A DNA stretch of 47,856 bases. Origin: Anaerolineales bacterium (GTDB lineage Bacteria > Chloroflexota > Anaerolineae > Anaerolineales > E44-bin32). The position numbers and the translations under genes were made by a program. Below the pieces are notes generated by a model. It had not been told where the DNA came from. It made no database searches and saw nothing but the letters and a program-made list of their open reading frames with translations. This document shows positions 16,465-25,462 of the stretch, one piece after another (within the stretch, counting starts at the first letter, position 1; each line of letters starts with the position of its first letter). Location: NCBI GenBank assembly GCA_004376465.1, contig SOJU01000281.1:1-47856 (forward strand), read 5' to 3'.

Positions 16465-17721
16465 GTGGCAACGATTCTCGGTTTGGAAGAGACGATTTTT
16501 GTCGGGTTGGATATCGGCACGAGCAAAATTTGCATGCTCGTGGGACATTCCACGCCTGATGGAAAGTTGCGGGTGATCGGCATCGGCGAAGCGCCATCGA
16601 AAGGTATGCGCAAAGGCGGCGTCGTGAACCTTGAGGCGTTGGCTCAGTCAATCCGGATTTCAAAGGATAAAGCCGAGCGAACCTCGGGGTACGAGATCAC
16701 CTCCGCAATGGTCAGTCTCTCCGGATCTCATATCTCCTCGCTCAACAGCAAGGGCATGACGGGTGTGACGGGTCGGACGATCAGTGGCGATGATGTGAGC
16801 AGAGCGATCGAGGCCGCCCGTTCAATTGTGATCCCATACGATCGGGCTATCGTTCACGTCATCCCGCGAGCCTTCGTTGTCGATGGGCAGGATGGTATTA
16901 AGTCTGCTGTTGGCATGCACGGCTACCGTCTTGAAGTGGAAGCCCACATCGTGACAGCCAGCAGCACTGCGCTGCGAAATCTTGAAAAATGTATCGAGGC
17001 AGCCGGGATCGATGTCGATGGCTGGGTGCTTGGATCACTCGCATCGGCAGGTGTTACCTTGAGCGAGACCGAACAAGAAATGGGAGTGATGCTCTGCGAC
17101 ATCGGTGCGGGAACGACCGATATTGCAATCTACATTGAGGGAGCAGTCTGGCATACCGCGGTTATCCCGGTGGGCGGAGAGCATCTTTCAAATGACATTG
17201 CCCAAGTTTTACATCTCCCCCACGAGACTGCCGAGTCGGCGAAAAGGCGGCATGGTTATGCTAGACCTTCGGGCTTTGATCCCGCTCAAGCGTTCGCTGT
17301 CCGTCCCTTCGGTGAGGAGCAATCCATCCGAATCAAGTGTAAGGACATGGCGGTGATCATTGAGCCGCGGATCGAGGAATTATTTAGTTTGGTAAGACAG
17401 GAAGTAAAACGCAGTGGATATGATGGCTTGCTGCCGGCTGGAATTGTATTGGCCGGAGGGACAAGCCAGCTTCCAGGCATCCGTGATGTTGCTAATGAAA
17501 TACTTCATTTACCCGTTCGAATCGCGGAACCGGAGCGGATGCTCGGTTTAGTGGATCGTTTGCGTTCACCGGCTTTCGCAGCCAGCCTGGGCTTACTTTA
17601 TTGGGCGCAGGTGCTGGGAGAGGAGAGCGGGGTTGGAGGCTTTACCTATGCCGGTTTCACACTGCCAAACTTTAGTTTTGAGAAAACAGTAGGTTTTTTC
17701 AAACGGTTACTGCCCGGATAA
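16465..17721 (+). CDS. ftsA: Cell division protein FtsA
   Basis: FtsA is the actin-like protein that tethers FtsZ to the membrane. It has 418 residues from a GTG start. Actin-fold motifs: phosphate 1 [15 protein letters not shown] (14-28), phosphate 2 [14 protein letters not shown], adenosine site [14 protein letters not shown]. The SHS2/1C domain lies between the first two. The final residues [16 protein letters not shown] form an amphipathic helix of the kind that anchors FtsA in the membrane. It precedes ftsZ with an 80-base gap containing a possible ftsZ promoter. Confidence 0.96.
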   Translation: MATILGLEETIFVGLDIGTSKICMLVGHSTPDGKLRVIGIGEAPSKGMRKGGVVNLEALAQSIRISKDKAERTSGYEITSAMVSLSGSHISSLNSKGMTGVTGRTISGDDVSRAIEAARSIVIPYDRAIVHVIPRAFVVDGQDGIKSAVGMHGYRLEVEAHIVTASSTALRNLEKCIEAAGIDVDGWVLGSLASAGVTLSETEQEMGVMLCDIGAGTTDIAIYIEGAVWHTAVIPVGGEHLSNDIAQVLHLPHETAESAKRRHGYARPSGFDPAQAFAVRPFGEEQSIRIKCKDMAVIIEPRIEELFSLVRQEVKRSGYDGLLPAGIVLAGGTSQLPGIRDVANEILHLPVRIAEPERMLGLVDRLRSPAFAASLGLLYWAQVLGEESGVGGFTYAGFTLPNFSFEKTVGFFKRLLPG

Positions 17722-17745
17722 ATCCCTTACTCCTGCCCGAAACTC

Positions 17746-17773
17746 TTGACAGGGCTGGGGTGGATAAGACAAT
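17746..17773 (+). promoter_or_regulatory. Possible internal promoter for ftsZ
   Basis: A perfect TTGACA (17746-17751) is followed, after 16 bases, by GACAAT (17768-17773), four of six matches to the -10 consensus. It lies in one of the few non-overlapping gaps of the cluster, which would let FtsZ be made in excess over the other division proteins. Confidence 0.4.
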
Positions 17774-17801
17774 GAAACATTGTTTGAGGAGGAGGAAGAA
17801 A

Positions 17802-18902
17802 ATGAAACCCATACCACAGACAGAGTCATTTGCAAGGATTAAAGTTGTTGGAATCGGCGGCGGTGGAAGCAACGCTGTCAACCGCATGATAGAAGAGGGC
17901 TTGATCGGCATAGAGTTCATTGCCATAAACACCGATGCCCAGGCGCTCCTTCTTTCGAATGCAACTACCAGGGTTCGCATTGGCGATAAACTGACTCGCG
18001 GACTCGGCGCAGGAGGCAACCCTGAGACGGGCCTGAAAGCCGCCGAAGAGTCTGCAGAGGATCTTTACGAAGTCCTCAAAGGCAGTGACATGGTCTTCAT
18101 CGCCGCAGGGATCGGAGGCGGGACAGGAACTGGTGCTGCACCGATCGTCGCCCAAATCGCAAGGGAGATTGGAGCGCTGACCATCGGCGTGGTCACGAGA
18201 CCCTTCACCTTCGAGGGGGCGAAACGGGCGCAGACTGCTGAGTCCGGTATCGAGCAATTGAAGGAAAAAGTCGATACGCTTATCGTTATCCCGAACGATC
18301 GGTTGCTGCAGATCGCGGATAAAAAGGCCAGCTTGCATGACGCGTTCAAGATTGCGGACGATGTGCTTCACCAGGGTATTCAGGGTATCAGTGAGCTGAT
18401 CACCGTCCCCGGCCTTATCAATCTCGACTTCGCGGATGTGCGCACGATCATGTCCGAGGGAGGCGCAGCTTTGATGGCTGTCGGCAAGGCTTCGGGTGAG
18501 GATCGTTCCCGAGTAGCAGCCGAGCAGGCAATTTCAAGTCATCTTCTGGATATCACGATCGATGGCGCGCGCGGCATTCTCTTCAATGTTACGGGCGGGC
18601 ATGATCTGAGCCTGTACGAGGTCAATCAAGCCGCGGCGATCATCAAGGAAACGGCGCACCCAGATGTCAACTTGATCTTCGGTGCAGTCATCGATCCGAG
18701 TATGGGCGATGAACTGCGCGTTACCGTAATCGCAACCGGCTTTGAGCGTGCTGGGGGACTTCACCATGCGATGCGCAGGACGCGCAGCCGAACGGAAGCA
18801 CGTGCGCAGGAAGGGCAGGCAGCTATCGCCGCCGAAGAATTCCAGCCGCAAGCTTTTGATATGAACGATCTGGACATCCCGGCTTTCCTACGTAGACGTT
18901 AA
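17802..18902 (+). CDS. ftsZ: Cell division GTPase FtsZ
   Basis: FtsZ is the tubulin-like GTPase that forms the division ring. The frame opens at 17760, but the ATG at 17802 follows GGAGGAGGAAG at good spacing and gives the usual short N-terminus (366 residues). [15 protein letters not shown] (15-29) and the tubulin signature GGGTGTG (105-111) bind [11 protein letters not shown] with its catalytic aspartate forms the T7 loop. The C-terminal peptide [11 protein letters not shown] matches the conserved tail that binds FtsA. The linker is short. Confidence 0.97.
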   Translation: MKPIPQTESFARIKVVGIGGGGSNAVNRMIEEGLIGIEFIAINTDAQALLLSNATTRVRIGDKLTRGLGAGGNPETGLKAAEESAEDLYEVLKGSDMVFIAAGIGGGTGTGAAPIVAQIAREIGALTIGVVTRPFTFEGAKRAQTAESGIEQLKEKVDTLIVIPNDRLLQIADKKASLHDAFKIADDVLHQGIQGISELITVPGLINLDFADVRTIMSEGGAALMAVGKASGEDRSRVAAEQAISSHLLDITIDGARGILFNVTGGHDLSLYEVNQAAAIIKETAHPDVNLIFGAVIDPSMGDELRVTVIATGFERAGGLHHAMRRTRSRTEARAQEGQAAIAAEEFQPQAFDMNDLDIPAFLRRR

Positions 18903-18947
18903 GGTGGGTGGGCTCTCGGCTCGGCCAGTCGACTCCTACCCCTAAAC

Positions 18948-19045
18948 GCCCTTGAGACCCGTTTGCCGCACGGTATTCTCTAAGGGCATCCATACACACA
19001 GACCGTCGCCGGTATCCTCCTCCCGGAAACGGTCTGTTGTGTTTC
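18948..19045 (+). terminator. Two stem-loops after ftsZ; probable end of the dcw operon
   Basis: The first stem pairs GCCCTTGAGA (18948-18957) with TCTCTAAGGGC (18977-18987), with one bulge. The second pairs ACACACAGACCGT (about 18994-19006) with ACGGTCTGTTGTGT (about 19029-19042), also with one bulge, and is followed by TTTCTT. The second looks like an intrinsic terminator; the first may be an antiterminator-like or mRNA-stabilising element. They lie in the 316-base gap between ftsZ and nrdR. Confidence 0.55.
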
Positions 19046-19100
19046 TTGCTGGGGGGACCAAAGTACCAATTATTTTAAGGTTTAGATGGTGCTTATAACC

Positions 19101-19130
19101 TTGTTGAGATGTTCCTTTTTATGCTAAAAT
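19101..19130 (+). promoter_or_regulatory. nrdR-nrdJ promoter
   Basis: TTGTTG (19101-19106), 18-base spacer, TAAAAT (19125-19130). Just downstream lie a small hairpin (CCCCAA/TTGGGG, 19143-19158) and ACACCTAGATATGGCGT (19173-19189). The latter vaguely resembles a single NrdR box, but is too degenerate to claim. The start of nrdR is about 80 bases downstream. Confidence 0.55.
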
Positions 19131-19218
19131 TTACCGCTCTACCCCCAATCGGTTGGGGATGGCAACTTTGGGACACCTAGATATGGCGTGGAACAACTGT
19201 GCCATAAGCGAGGCATAA

Positions 19219-19668
19219 ATGCGCTGCCCGTACTGTGAGGGAGAACGAACCCGTGTTATCGATACAACGCGTGACTCACGGGGTGGAGTTCGGCGTCGCA
19301 GGAAGTGCATAGGGTGCAGCCAGCGCTTCAGTACGTACGAGCGGGCAGTTCTTGCCTCTCCGCTAATCACCAAACAGGATGGGACCCGGGAAGATTTCGA
19401 CCGCGAGAAGCTTCACCGGGGGATCCGGATCGCTTGTGCAAAGCGACCGGTGTCGGCAGCGGATATTGAACGTCTCGTCGGTGAAGTCGAATCAACGCTC
19501 CAGGCGATGGGGAAAGCGGAAGTCTCCTCTAGAGTTGTCGGCGATATGGTTATAGCAGGATTAAAAGACCTCGATCACGTTGCCTATATTCGCTATGCGA
19601 TCGTTTATCTCGGTCTTGACGATCTACAAGCCGTTCGCGATGAAATAGATTTTCTGCTCGAAATGTGA
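19219..19668 (+). CDS. nrdR: Ribonucleotide reductase repressor NrdR
   Basis: NrdR represses ribonucleotide reductase genes in response to dATP/ATP. The 149-residue protein has a zinc ribbon (C3, C6, C30, C33) with the DNA-contacting RRRRKC stretch, followed by an ATP-cone domain (about 46-136; KQDGTREDFDREKL, then KAEVSSRVVGDMV). Length and layout are standard. It sits 71 bases upstream of the reductase it presumably controls and directly after ftsZ. Confidence 0.95.
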   Translation: MRCPYCEGERTRVIDTTRDSRGGVRRRRKCIGCSQRFSTYERAVLASPLITKQDGTREDFDREKLHRGIRIACAKRPVSAADIERLVGEVESTLQAMGKAEVSSRVVGDMVIAGLKDLDHVAYIRYAIVYLGLDDLQAVRDEIDFLLEM

Positions 19669-19739
19669 TTGTTTCTTGTGAGGCCCGCCTTGATTTTTTG
19701 TGGCAGGTTTGATAGGTATTATTTCGGAGGGAGAGGACG

Positions 19740-22286
19740 TTGGAAACGGATCCAACTGGAGTGGCTGTAGATCTAAATAATGAGATAACAAGAATCCCTT
19801 CGCGCCCAGAAGACTTACGTGCTGTAGAGTTATCTGAGAACGCCAAGACGGTCTTGGTTAAGCGTTATCTTCGACGCGGGGAAGACGGTCAACCGAGTGA
19901 GACAATGGAGGAGATGTTCTGGCGGGTTGCCTACAACGTTGCGCTAGTGGAAGAGGAATGGGATGTTGAAGTTGAATCGGTCGCCCGTGATTTCTACGAA
20001 CTCATCGCCAGCAAGCGTTTTTTTCCCAACTCACCGACCTTCACTGGAGCGGGCACACCTCTAGGCCAGCTCGCTGCTTGTTTCGTCCTGCCAATTGCTG
20101 ATGACATGGGCCGTGATTCAGAAGGCATCTTCCAGACTCTACGCGATGCTGCCTTAATTCAGCAGACCGGTGGAGGCAACGGTTTCTCATTCTCAAGATT
20201 GCGCCCAAACGGTGACTTGGTCAACTCTTCGAGAGGTGAGGCGACGGGTCCGGTTGGTTTTTTGAGAGTATACGACCGCGCTTTCGATGTTATCGCCCAG
20301 GGGGGTACCCGGCGCGGGGCTAACATGGCCGTCCTCAGAGTCGACCACCCCGATATCGAGTCCTTCATCAGCTGCAAGACGGACGAGAATGCGATTACGA
20401 ATTTCAACATCTCGATCGGTGTTACCGATGCATTTATGGAAGCCGTTAAAAACGACGATTGGTGGGAGCTGCGCTTCCCGGATGTATCTTTACCGGAGTA
20501 TAGCGAGTTCAATAGAACACATCGCGAACTTCTCGAATCGAAGGCCGAGTTCATCGTCTATGAACGTGTTCGAGCCCGCGAGCTCTTTAATAAAATCGTT
20601 CAGCAAGCTCATCATAACGGAGAACCAGGTGTTCTTTTCCTAGATGCTGCAAATCGGAGCAACCCGGTTCCACATCTGTACGAACTAGAAGCTACAAACC
20701 CTTGCGGGGAGCAATGGCTAGGTCCTTATGAAAACTGCTGCCTGGGTTCGATCAACCTCGCAGAACATTTCGGGCCAAATAGATCTGTTGATTGGTCGAA
20801 AATGCGCGAAAGCGTCCAGACAGCAACCCGCTTCCTCGATGATGTTGTGAGCGCCAATGCCTACGTTCCAGCGGTTCCGCAGCTTAAAGAAGCTGCTTTG
20901 CGAGCACGGCGTATCGGTTTGGGCATCATGGGGCTTGGCGATTTGCTGTATCACGTAGGAATTCGCTACGGTTCGGAGGAGGCCCAGGAATTTTCCAGTC
21001 AAGTAATGGAATTCATCCGCTTCCACTGCATGTCCACGAGCGTTGAGTTGGCACGAGAGCGCGGCCCATTCTCGGTAATCGAAGGCAGCATCTATGATCC
21101 AGACCGGATCACATGGGAGCCATCTAAGCCTCTGCGTCCATACTCACGAGACTACGGGCGACCGGAGGTTAACTGGCAGGACATTCTCGAAGGGATCCAA
21201 CAAACGGGAATACGAAATGCTGCTCAGACAACTGTCGCGCCGACAGGGACAATTGCCACAGTCGCTGGATGTGAGGGCTATGGCTGCGAACCGGTTTTCG
21301 CTCTTGCGTATTACCGCCATGTCGACGATGGCGGCGATGATTTACGACTCACATATACGAGCCCGATGTTTGATCAGGCGCTCATTGAAGATGGGATTGA
21401 TGATTTAACGAGAGAGATGATCATCGAAGCGGTGATGAAACACGGCTCGTGCCAGGAAATTGAAGCGGTACCCGAGGATGTCCGCGAGGTGTTCGTCGTC
21501 TCGCATGATATCAAGGCTGATGAGCACGTGCGCATGCAGGCTGCCATGCAGGTTTTCGTTGACAATAGCATGAGTAAAACTTGCAACTTCCCCGCGGATG
21601 CCACTGTGGAGGACGTCGCTCAAGCCTACATACTATCCTGGGAACTCGGCTGTAAAGGCCTGACGGTATATGTCACGGGATCACGACAGAAAGTCGTACT
21701 CGAGACAAAGGGGACTGCAGATGCGAAAGCGCTGAAGGAAGGTGCGCCGCGCCAAATCCATCTCTGGCTGGAAGGGAAAAAGCCGCGGGAACAGCGCCTC
21801 GAAGGTTGTACCTATCAAATCACAACCCCTCTTGGTAAAGCATTTGTGACGATCAATGAAAACGGGGGCGGAGCCGGACAGCCTTTCGAAATATTTATTA
21901 CCACTGCAAAAGCTGGATCTGAGACTGCTGCAGTGTCTGAAGCAATCGGGCGATTAATCTCCTATTTGTTGCGCATTGCTTCGCCAGTTCCACCACGAGA
22001 CCGGCTTGGCGAGGTCGTTAGACAACTCGCTGGAATCGGAGGCGGGCGACCGACGGGCTTTGGTCCCAACCGGGTCCTTTCACTGCCCGATGGTTTGGCG
22101 CGTGCACTCGCAGCGTACTTGGAAGAGACGCCGGAAATTATTCCGAGCAACCTGATGCAAGAAACATCCCCAGAGAATCAATTGACGATGCGCATTGGAG
22201 ATCTCTGCCCGGAGTGCGGTGCAGCAGCACTGGTTAACGAAGAGGGATGCCGGAAGTGTTACGCGTGCGGTTTTAGTGAGTGTTGA
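19740..22286 (+). CDS. nrdJ: Adenosylcobalamin-dependent (class II) ribonucleoside-diphosphate reductase
   Basis: NrdJ makes deoxyribonucleotides using coenzyme B12 as radical source, with or without oxygen. It has 848 residues from a TTG start behind [22 protein letters not shown] (95-105) and Cys114 are in the N-terminal part. ATNPCGE (318-324) carries the catalytic Cys322 and Glu324, and CCLGSINL follows. The C-terminal zinc-finger-like tail [26 protein letters not shown] supplies redox cysteines, as in NrdJ proteins. A DUF-type domain (about 640-770, with [18 protein letters not shown]) precedes the tail. No cobalamin riboswitch is visible upstream, so control is presumably by NrdR. Confidence 0.95.
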   Translation: METDPTGVAVDLNNEITRIPSRPEDLRAVELSENAKTVLVKRYLRRGEDGQPSETMEEMFWRVAYNVALVEEEWDVEVESVARDFYELIASKRFFPNSPTFTGAGTPLGQLAACFVLPIADDMGRDSEGIFQTLRDAALIQQTGGGNGFSFSRLRPNGDLVNSSRGEATGPVGFLRVYDRAFDVIAQGGTRRGANMAVLRVDHPDIESFISCKTDENAITNFNISIGVTDAFMEAVKNDDWWELRFPDVSLPEYSEFNRTHRELLESKAEFIVYERVRARELFNKIVQQAHHNGEPGVLFLDAANRSNPVPHLYELEATNPCGEQWLGPYENCCLGSINLAEHFGPNRSVDWSKMRESVQTATRFLDDVVSANAYVPAVPQLKEAALRARRIGLGIMGLGDLLYHVGIRYGSEEAQEFSSQVMEFIRFHCMSTSVELARERGPFSVIEGSIYDPDRITWEPSKPLRPYSRDYGRPEVNWQDILEGIQQTGIRNAAQTTVAPTGTIATVAGCEGYGCEPVFALAYYRHVDDGGDDLRLTYTSPMFDQALIEDGIDDLTREMIIEAVMKHGSCQEIEAVPEDVREVFVVSHDIKADEHVRMQAAMQVFVDNSMSKTCNFPADATVEDVAQAYILSWELGCKGLTVYVTGSRQKVVLETKGTADAKALKEGAPRQIHLWLEGKKPREQRLEGCTYQITTPLGKAFVTINENGGGAGQPFEIFITTAKAGSETAAVSEAIGRLISYLLRIASPVPPRDRLGEVVRQLAGIGGGRPTGFGPNRVLSLPDGLARALAAYLEETPEIIPSNLMQETSPENQLTMRIGDLCPECGAAALVNEEGCRKCYACGFSEC

Positions 22287-22328
22287 GCGCAGTTTTCCAA
22301 TTTACAGAATGGATTAACCCAAGTTTGA

Positions 22329-22364
22329 AATCCAGCGGATTGATTGCTTTGACGCTGGATTTTG
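22329..22364 (+). terminator. nrdJ terminator
   Basis: AATCCAGCG (22329-22337) pairs perfectly with CGCTGGATT (22353-22361), followed by a short T run. It lies 43 bases after the nrdJ stop. Confidence 0.75.
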
Positions 22365-22557
22365 TCCTTTGTTAATCCGTCCCCAGTATGACCTTCCTCT
22401 CATTCAACGTAGAATAGGTTTGTTGCCTGTCTTGCTCTACACGGTTCGTCTTCTTGGGCTCGACCGGATGGGGCTTTGGTCGATGTTATTTGAGTCAGAT
22501 GCTATGTGATGGAGGAAGTTGAGTTATTACCCCGTTTTCGGGAAAGGAGGAATCGAG

Positions 22558-22977
22558 ATGCAATCCTATCGAAAAGAGCTGTGGTTTAACACCCCAAGCA
22601 GGCGAGCGTTGATTAACATAACCCCGGAAGTTGACGCCTGCCTGCGGGAGAGTGGAGTACAGGAAGGTCTCGTGCTCATCAACGCGATGCACATCACGGC
22701 ATCTGTTTTTATTAACGATGACGAGTCTGGGCTGCACGAGGACTATGAGGTGTGGCTTGAGAACCTTGCCCCGCATGCGCCAACCAGTCAATACCTCCAC
22801 AATCGAACGGGTGAGGACAACGCGGACGCACACATGAAACGTCAAATCATGGGGCGTGAAGTTGTCGTCGCTGCGACCGATGGACGACTTGATTTCGGAC
22901 CCTGGGAACAGATCTTCTATGGCGAATTTGATGGGGGGAGAAGGAAAAGGGTGCTGGTAAAAATCATCGGAGAGTGA
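22558..22977 (+). CDS. YjbQ/UPF0047 family protein
   Basis: A 139-residue single-domain protein of the UPF0047/YjbQ family. The frame opens at 22519, but AAAGGAGG sits 8 bases before the ATG at 22558, which gives the usual N-terminus. Family motifs: a hydrophobic strand [27 protein letters not shown] (about 38-64), containing the conserved His and Asn-Asp-Asp-Glu, then [17 protein letters not shown] and [16 protein letters not shown]. Some members have weak thiamine-phosphate synthase activity in vitro; the physiological role is unsettled. It appears to be a single gene. Confidence 0.9.
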   Translation: MQSYRKELWFNTPSRRALINITPEVDACLRESGVQEGLVLINAMHITASVFINDDESGLHEDYEVWLENLAPHAPTSQYLHNRTGEDNADAHMKRQIMGREVVVAATDGRLDFGPWEQIFYGEFDGGRRKRVLVKIIGE

Positions 22978-23014
22978 AGAGGAGGGGTCACTCTTGGGTG
23001 ATTGGCCGAGTGTC

Positions 23015-23218
23015 AGTCCGCCCCTCAATGTCATTGCGAGCCCAATCGGCTGCGCTCCCCACTCCCTTCGGTCGGGGACTTCGCAGGCTAAACTCCGCGA
23101 AGCAATCTCATCCTTTCTTGCGCGGAGATTGCTTCGTCACTCCGTTCCTCGCAATGACAAGCGCGGGAAGGGCTCTGCAAATAATACCTGTCATTTCGAG
23201 AAGGCCGGGAAGCGGCGA
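23015..23218 (+). repeat. 204-bp perfect direct repeat, copy 1
   Basis: It is identical to 23595-23798 (offset 580). Internally it is palindromic. GTCATTGCGAG (23030-23040) is the inverse of CTCGCAATGAC (23148-23158), and CGAAGCAATCTC (23098-23109) is the inverse of GAGATTGCTTCG (23125-23136), with a 15-base loop. It also carries a GTCATTTCGAG half-site near its 3' end. The pattern is that of a non-coding, MITE- or REP-like element. Confidence 0.9.
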
Positions 23219-23400
23219 ACGAGAAATCCCTATGATGGTTCTCAAGGGCATTCCTTCTCTGGAAAATGCGCCATCCTTGGAGAACGTCGTCCACTTCTTA
23301 ATGTCATTGCGAGCCGCAGGCGTATCAATTTCGTTTTTTTACGATGAGATTGAAGACCTACGTCGTTTCGCTCCCGAACACTCGAAAGAAACAAGTATAT

Positions 23401-23495
23401 GTCATGCTGAGCGGAGCGAAGCATCTCGTTTTGCGACCTGAATTGTGCTCACTGCTATTCACGAGATTCTTCGTCGCTCTGCTCCTCAGAATGAC
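23401..23495. repeat. Second palindromic repeat module (GTCATGCTGAG type)
   Basis: GTCATGCTGAGCGGAGCGAA (23401-23420), continuing to GCATCTCG at 23428, is an imperfect inverse of the segment 23461-23495, which ends CTCCTCAGAATGAC. It has the same architecture as the flanking 204-bp copies but a different sequence, so it belongs to a second repeat family lying between them. Confidence 0.75.
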
Positions 23496-23594
23496 TTTGG
23501 AAAGGGATCTTTCATACAGAGTTAAGTGAGAAATCCCTTGGATGTTGCTCTTGTGGACTCCTCATTTGTAACAGACACAATTACTTGCTTACGA

Positions 23595-23798
23595 AGTCCG
23601 CCCCTCAATGTCATTGCGAGCCCAATCGGCTGCGCTCCCCACTCCCTTCGGTCGGGGACTTCGCAGGCTAAACTCCGCGAAGCAATCTCATCCTTTCTTG
23701 CGCGGAGATTGCTTCGTCACTCCGTTCCTCGCAATGACAAGCGCGGGAAGGGCTCTGCAAATAATACCTGTCATTTCGAGAAGGCCGGGAAGCGGCGA
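23595..23798 (+). repeat. 204-bp perfect direct repeat, copy 2
   Basis: It is identical base for base to 23015-23218. Identity ends at the same point on both sides: the upstream flanks differ before AGTCCGCC, and the downstream flanks diverge after AGCGGCGA. That suggests a defined unit and a recent copy or gene conversion event. Confidence 0.9.
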
Positions 23799-23835
23799 GC
23801 AGGAAATCCACACAGGAAGTAGGAGTTTCTACCCC

Positions 23836-23864
23836 TTGCATCAAGGGGTTATTTCGATTAATAT
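23836..23864 (+). promoter_or_regulatory. Promoter of the TetR gene
   Basis: TTGCAT (23836-23841), 17-base spacer, TAATAT (23859-23864). The TetR operator begins at the next base, so bound repressor would cover the transcription start. Confidence 0.75.
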
Positions 23865-23888
23865 ATCATACCGACCGGTCGGTATGAT
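23865..23888. promoter_or_regulatory. Perfect 24-bp palindromic operator of the TetR regulator
   Basis: ATCATACCGACC and its exact inverse GGTCGGTATGAT meet without a spacer, giving full two-fold symmetry. The core ACCGACCGGTCGGT resembles binding sites of other TetR-family repressors. It lies directly after the -10 box and ends 9 bases before the regulator's start codon, so autorepression is very likely. Confidence 0.88.
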
Positions 23889-23897
23889 TGTGAGGAG

Positions 23898-24497
23898 ATG
23901 ATGAAACAACAAGATCGGGCAACGCAAACGAAAGAAAGCATCCTTAAAGCAGCGGAGCATTTATTCGCCGTCCAGGGCTACGAGGCGACGAGCGTTTCAA
24001 TGATCTGCGACGCCGCGGGGGTGAGTAAAGGAGCTTTCTATCATCATTTCGAAACCAAACAGTCGATATTTTTAGAGCTTATGCAGCGCTGGCTAAAGGG
24101 CTTGGATGAGCAGCTCGTTCTAATAGATGAGTCAACCGAGGATGTCAAAGAGGGGTTGCTCTCCATGGGCGAGATCATAGGGCAGGTACTCGATGTTGGC
24201 GGTCCACAGCTTCCGATCTTCCTTGAATTTTGGAGTAGGGCTATTCGAGACCCTGATGTTTGGGAAGCTACGGTCGAGCCGTTTCAACGCTACCGTGATT
24301 TCTTTGCCGCCCTGGTCCAGCGGGGGATAGATGAGGGAAGCCTAAGGGATCTTGCCCCTCACAATACAGCCCGCGTTCTCATTGCCCTGGCGGTGGGGAT
24401 GCTCGTTCAAGGTCTTTTGGATACTGGGGGAGAGGACTGGCAAGACATAACCAAGGAAGCGCTGGAGTTCTTGCTTCATGGAATAGCTGCGAGGTAA
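23898..24497 (+). CDS. TetR-family transcriptional regulator
   Basis: A 199-residue repressor of the TetR/AcrR type. The N-terminal helix-turn-helix spans about 11-57 (KESILKAAEHLFAVQGYEA, then SMICDAAGVSKGAFYHHF, KQSIFLELM), nearly matching the family consensus. The rest is helical and should hold the ligand pocket and dimer interface. ATG at 23898 or 23901 could start it; GTGAGGAG is immediately upstream. The 3-base gap to the epimerase gene and the upstream palindrome suggest it controls its own operon and the genes downstream, perhaps including the efflux remnants; the ligand is unknown. Confidence 0.92.
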   Translation: MMKQQDRATQTKESILKAAEHLFAVQGYEATSVSMICDAAGVSKGAFYHHFETKQSIFLELMQRWLKGLDEQLVLIDESTEDVKEGLLSMGEIIGQVLDVGGPQLPIFLEFWSRAIRDPDVWEATVEPFQRYRDFFAALVQRGIDEGSLRDLAPHNTARVLIALAVGMLVQGLLDTGGEDWQDITKEALEFLLHGIAAR

Positions 24498-24500
24498 AAA

Positions 24501-25457
24501 ATGAATGTACTTCTTACTGGAGCTTTTGGAAATATTGGCCAGAGCGCGTTGGATGAACTCCTCGCGCGTGGGCACCAGGTTCGCTGCTTTGATCTTAAGA
24601 CGAAAACGAATGAGCATGTCGCTAGCTCCTATGAGCAGAGAGCGCAGATCTTCTGGGGGGATTTACGCCGGCCAGAGGATCTAATAGAGGCACTACGAGA
24701 TATTCAAATCGTTGTCCATTTGGCATTCGTGATTCCCACACTTTCCGCGACCGGAGTCAGCAGCGAGACAGACCCTGAATGGGCGCGGGAGACTAATGTA
24801 GGGGGTACGAAGAACTTGCTTGAAGCCATGAAACAGCAACCACAGCCTCCAAAGATACTATTCTCTTCATCGCTTCATATCTATGGCAAGACCCAGCATT
24901 TGCCGCCGCCGCGAACAGTGTTCGATACTCCACACCCCATCGAACACTATGCAAAACACAAAGTCGAATGCGAGAAGATGATTAAGAGCTCAGGATTAAC
25001 TTGGGTAATTTACCGATTGGGCGCATCCCTTCCAGTACGCCTTGTTATGGACCCGGCGATGTTTGATGTCCCGCTGAATAATCGCATCGAATTCGTCCAT
25101 AGGAGGGATGTGGGTGTAGCGATTGCGAATGGGCTGGAGGCGGATGAAATCTGGGGAAAAATCTGGCATATCGGCGGGGGATCCGACTGTCAGCTCTATC
25201 AGCGTGAGCTTGTGAATGGAGTGATGGAAGCTGCCGGGATTGGAATGCTACCGGAGGACGCCTTCACAGATGAACCGTATCCCACCGATTGGTTAGATAC
25301 TGAGGAGAGTCAGAAGGTACTGAATTTCCAACGGCTGACATTGTCGGATTACCTCGAGGATGTAAAAGAGAGTATTGGCTTCCGTCGCTTCTTTATTCGC
25401 CTCTTCCGACCGGTAATCCGCGCCTGGATTCTGAGTAAATCACGAGTGCAAACCTGA
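24501..25457 (+). CDS. NAD-dependent epimerase/dehydratase family protein
   Basis: This is a 318-residue extended short-chain dehydrogenase. The nucleotide-binding loop TGAFGNIGQ is at 6-14; SSLHIYGKT and the catalytic pair Y-x3-K (YAKHK) follow in the middle; the C-terminal part ends with a basic, hydrophobic stretch (FRRFFIRLFRPVIRAWIL) that could associate with the membrane. The substrate cannot be told; sugar nucleotides or steroid/terpenoid-like compounds are usual for the superfamily. It is co-directional with tetR (3-base gap) and the following SDR (5-base gap). Confidence 0.85.
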   Translation: MNVLLTGAFGNIGQSALDELLARGHQVRCFDLKTKTNEHVASSYEQRAQIFWGDLRRPEDLIEALRDIQIVVHLAFVIPTLSATGVSSETDPEWARETNVGGTKNLLEAMKQQPQPPKILFSSSLHIYGKTQHLPPPRTVFDTPHPIEHYAKHKVECEKMIKSSGLTWVIYRLGASLPVRLVMDPAMFDVPLNNRIEFVHRRDVGVAIANGLEADEIWGKIWHIGGGSDCQLYQRELVNGVMEAAGIGMLPEDAFTDEPYPTDWLDTEESQKVLNFQRLTLSDYLEDVKESIGFRRFFIRLFRPVIRAWILSKSRVQT

Positions 25458-25462
25458 AGGGT

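Larger units (their letters stand above)
22978..23830. repeat. Nest of palindromic intergenic repeats
   Basis: About 850 bases without a credible gene, made of dispersed-repeat modules. It holds two identical 204-bp copies (separate entries), a third distinct palindromic module at 23401-23495, an isolated GTCATTGCGAG half-site at 23302-23312, and GTCATTTCGAG...GAGAAATCC modules at the 3' edges. All share the form GTCAT-x-x-x-GAG at one end and the inverted CTC-x-x-x-ATGAC at the other. Open frames here are repeat translations and not genes. Confidence 0.85.

Noticed and set aside
19669..19739. Cobalamin riboswitch before nrdJ
   Set aside because: The 71-base gap is too short, and no B12-box-like segment is visible there or in the ftsZ-nrdR gap.
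22287..22557. Gene between nrdJ and the YjbQ-family gene
   Set aside because: Only the nrdJ terminator is recognisable; no coding frame with a start and ribosome-binding site was found.
23015..23798. CRISPR array
   Set aside because: There are only two long (204-bp) repeats with an unlike 376-base interval, they are internally palindromic, and no cas genes are near.
22974..23901. Several overlapping frames of 60-155 residues in the repeat nest
   Set aside because: They translate the palindromic repeats, recur with the two 204-bp copies, and have no domain or ribosome-binding site.
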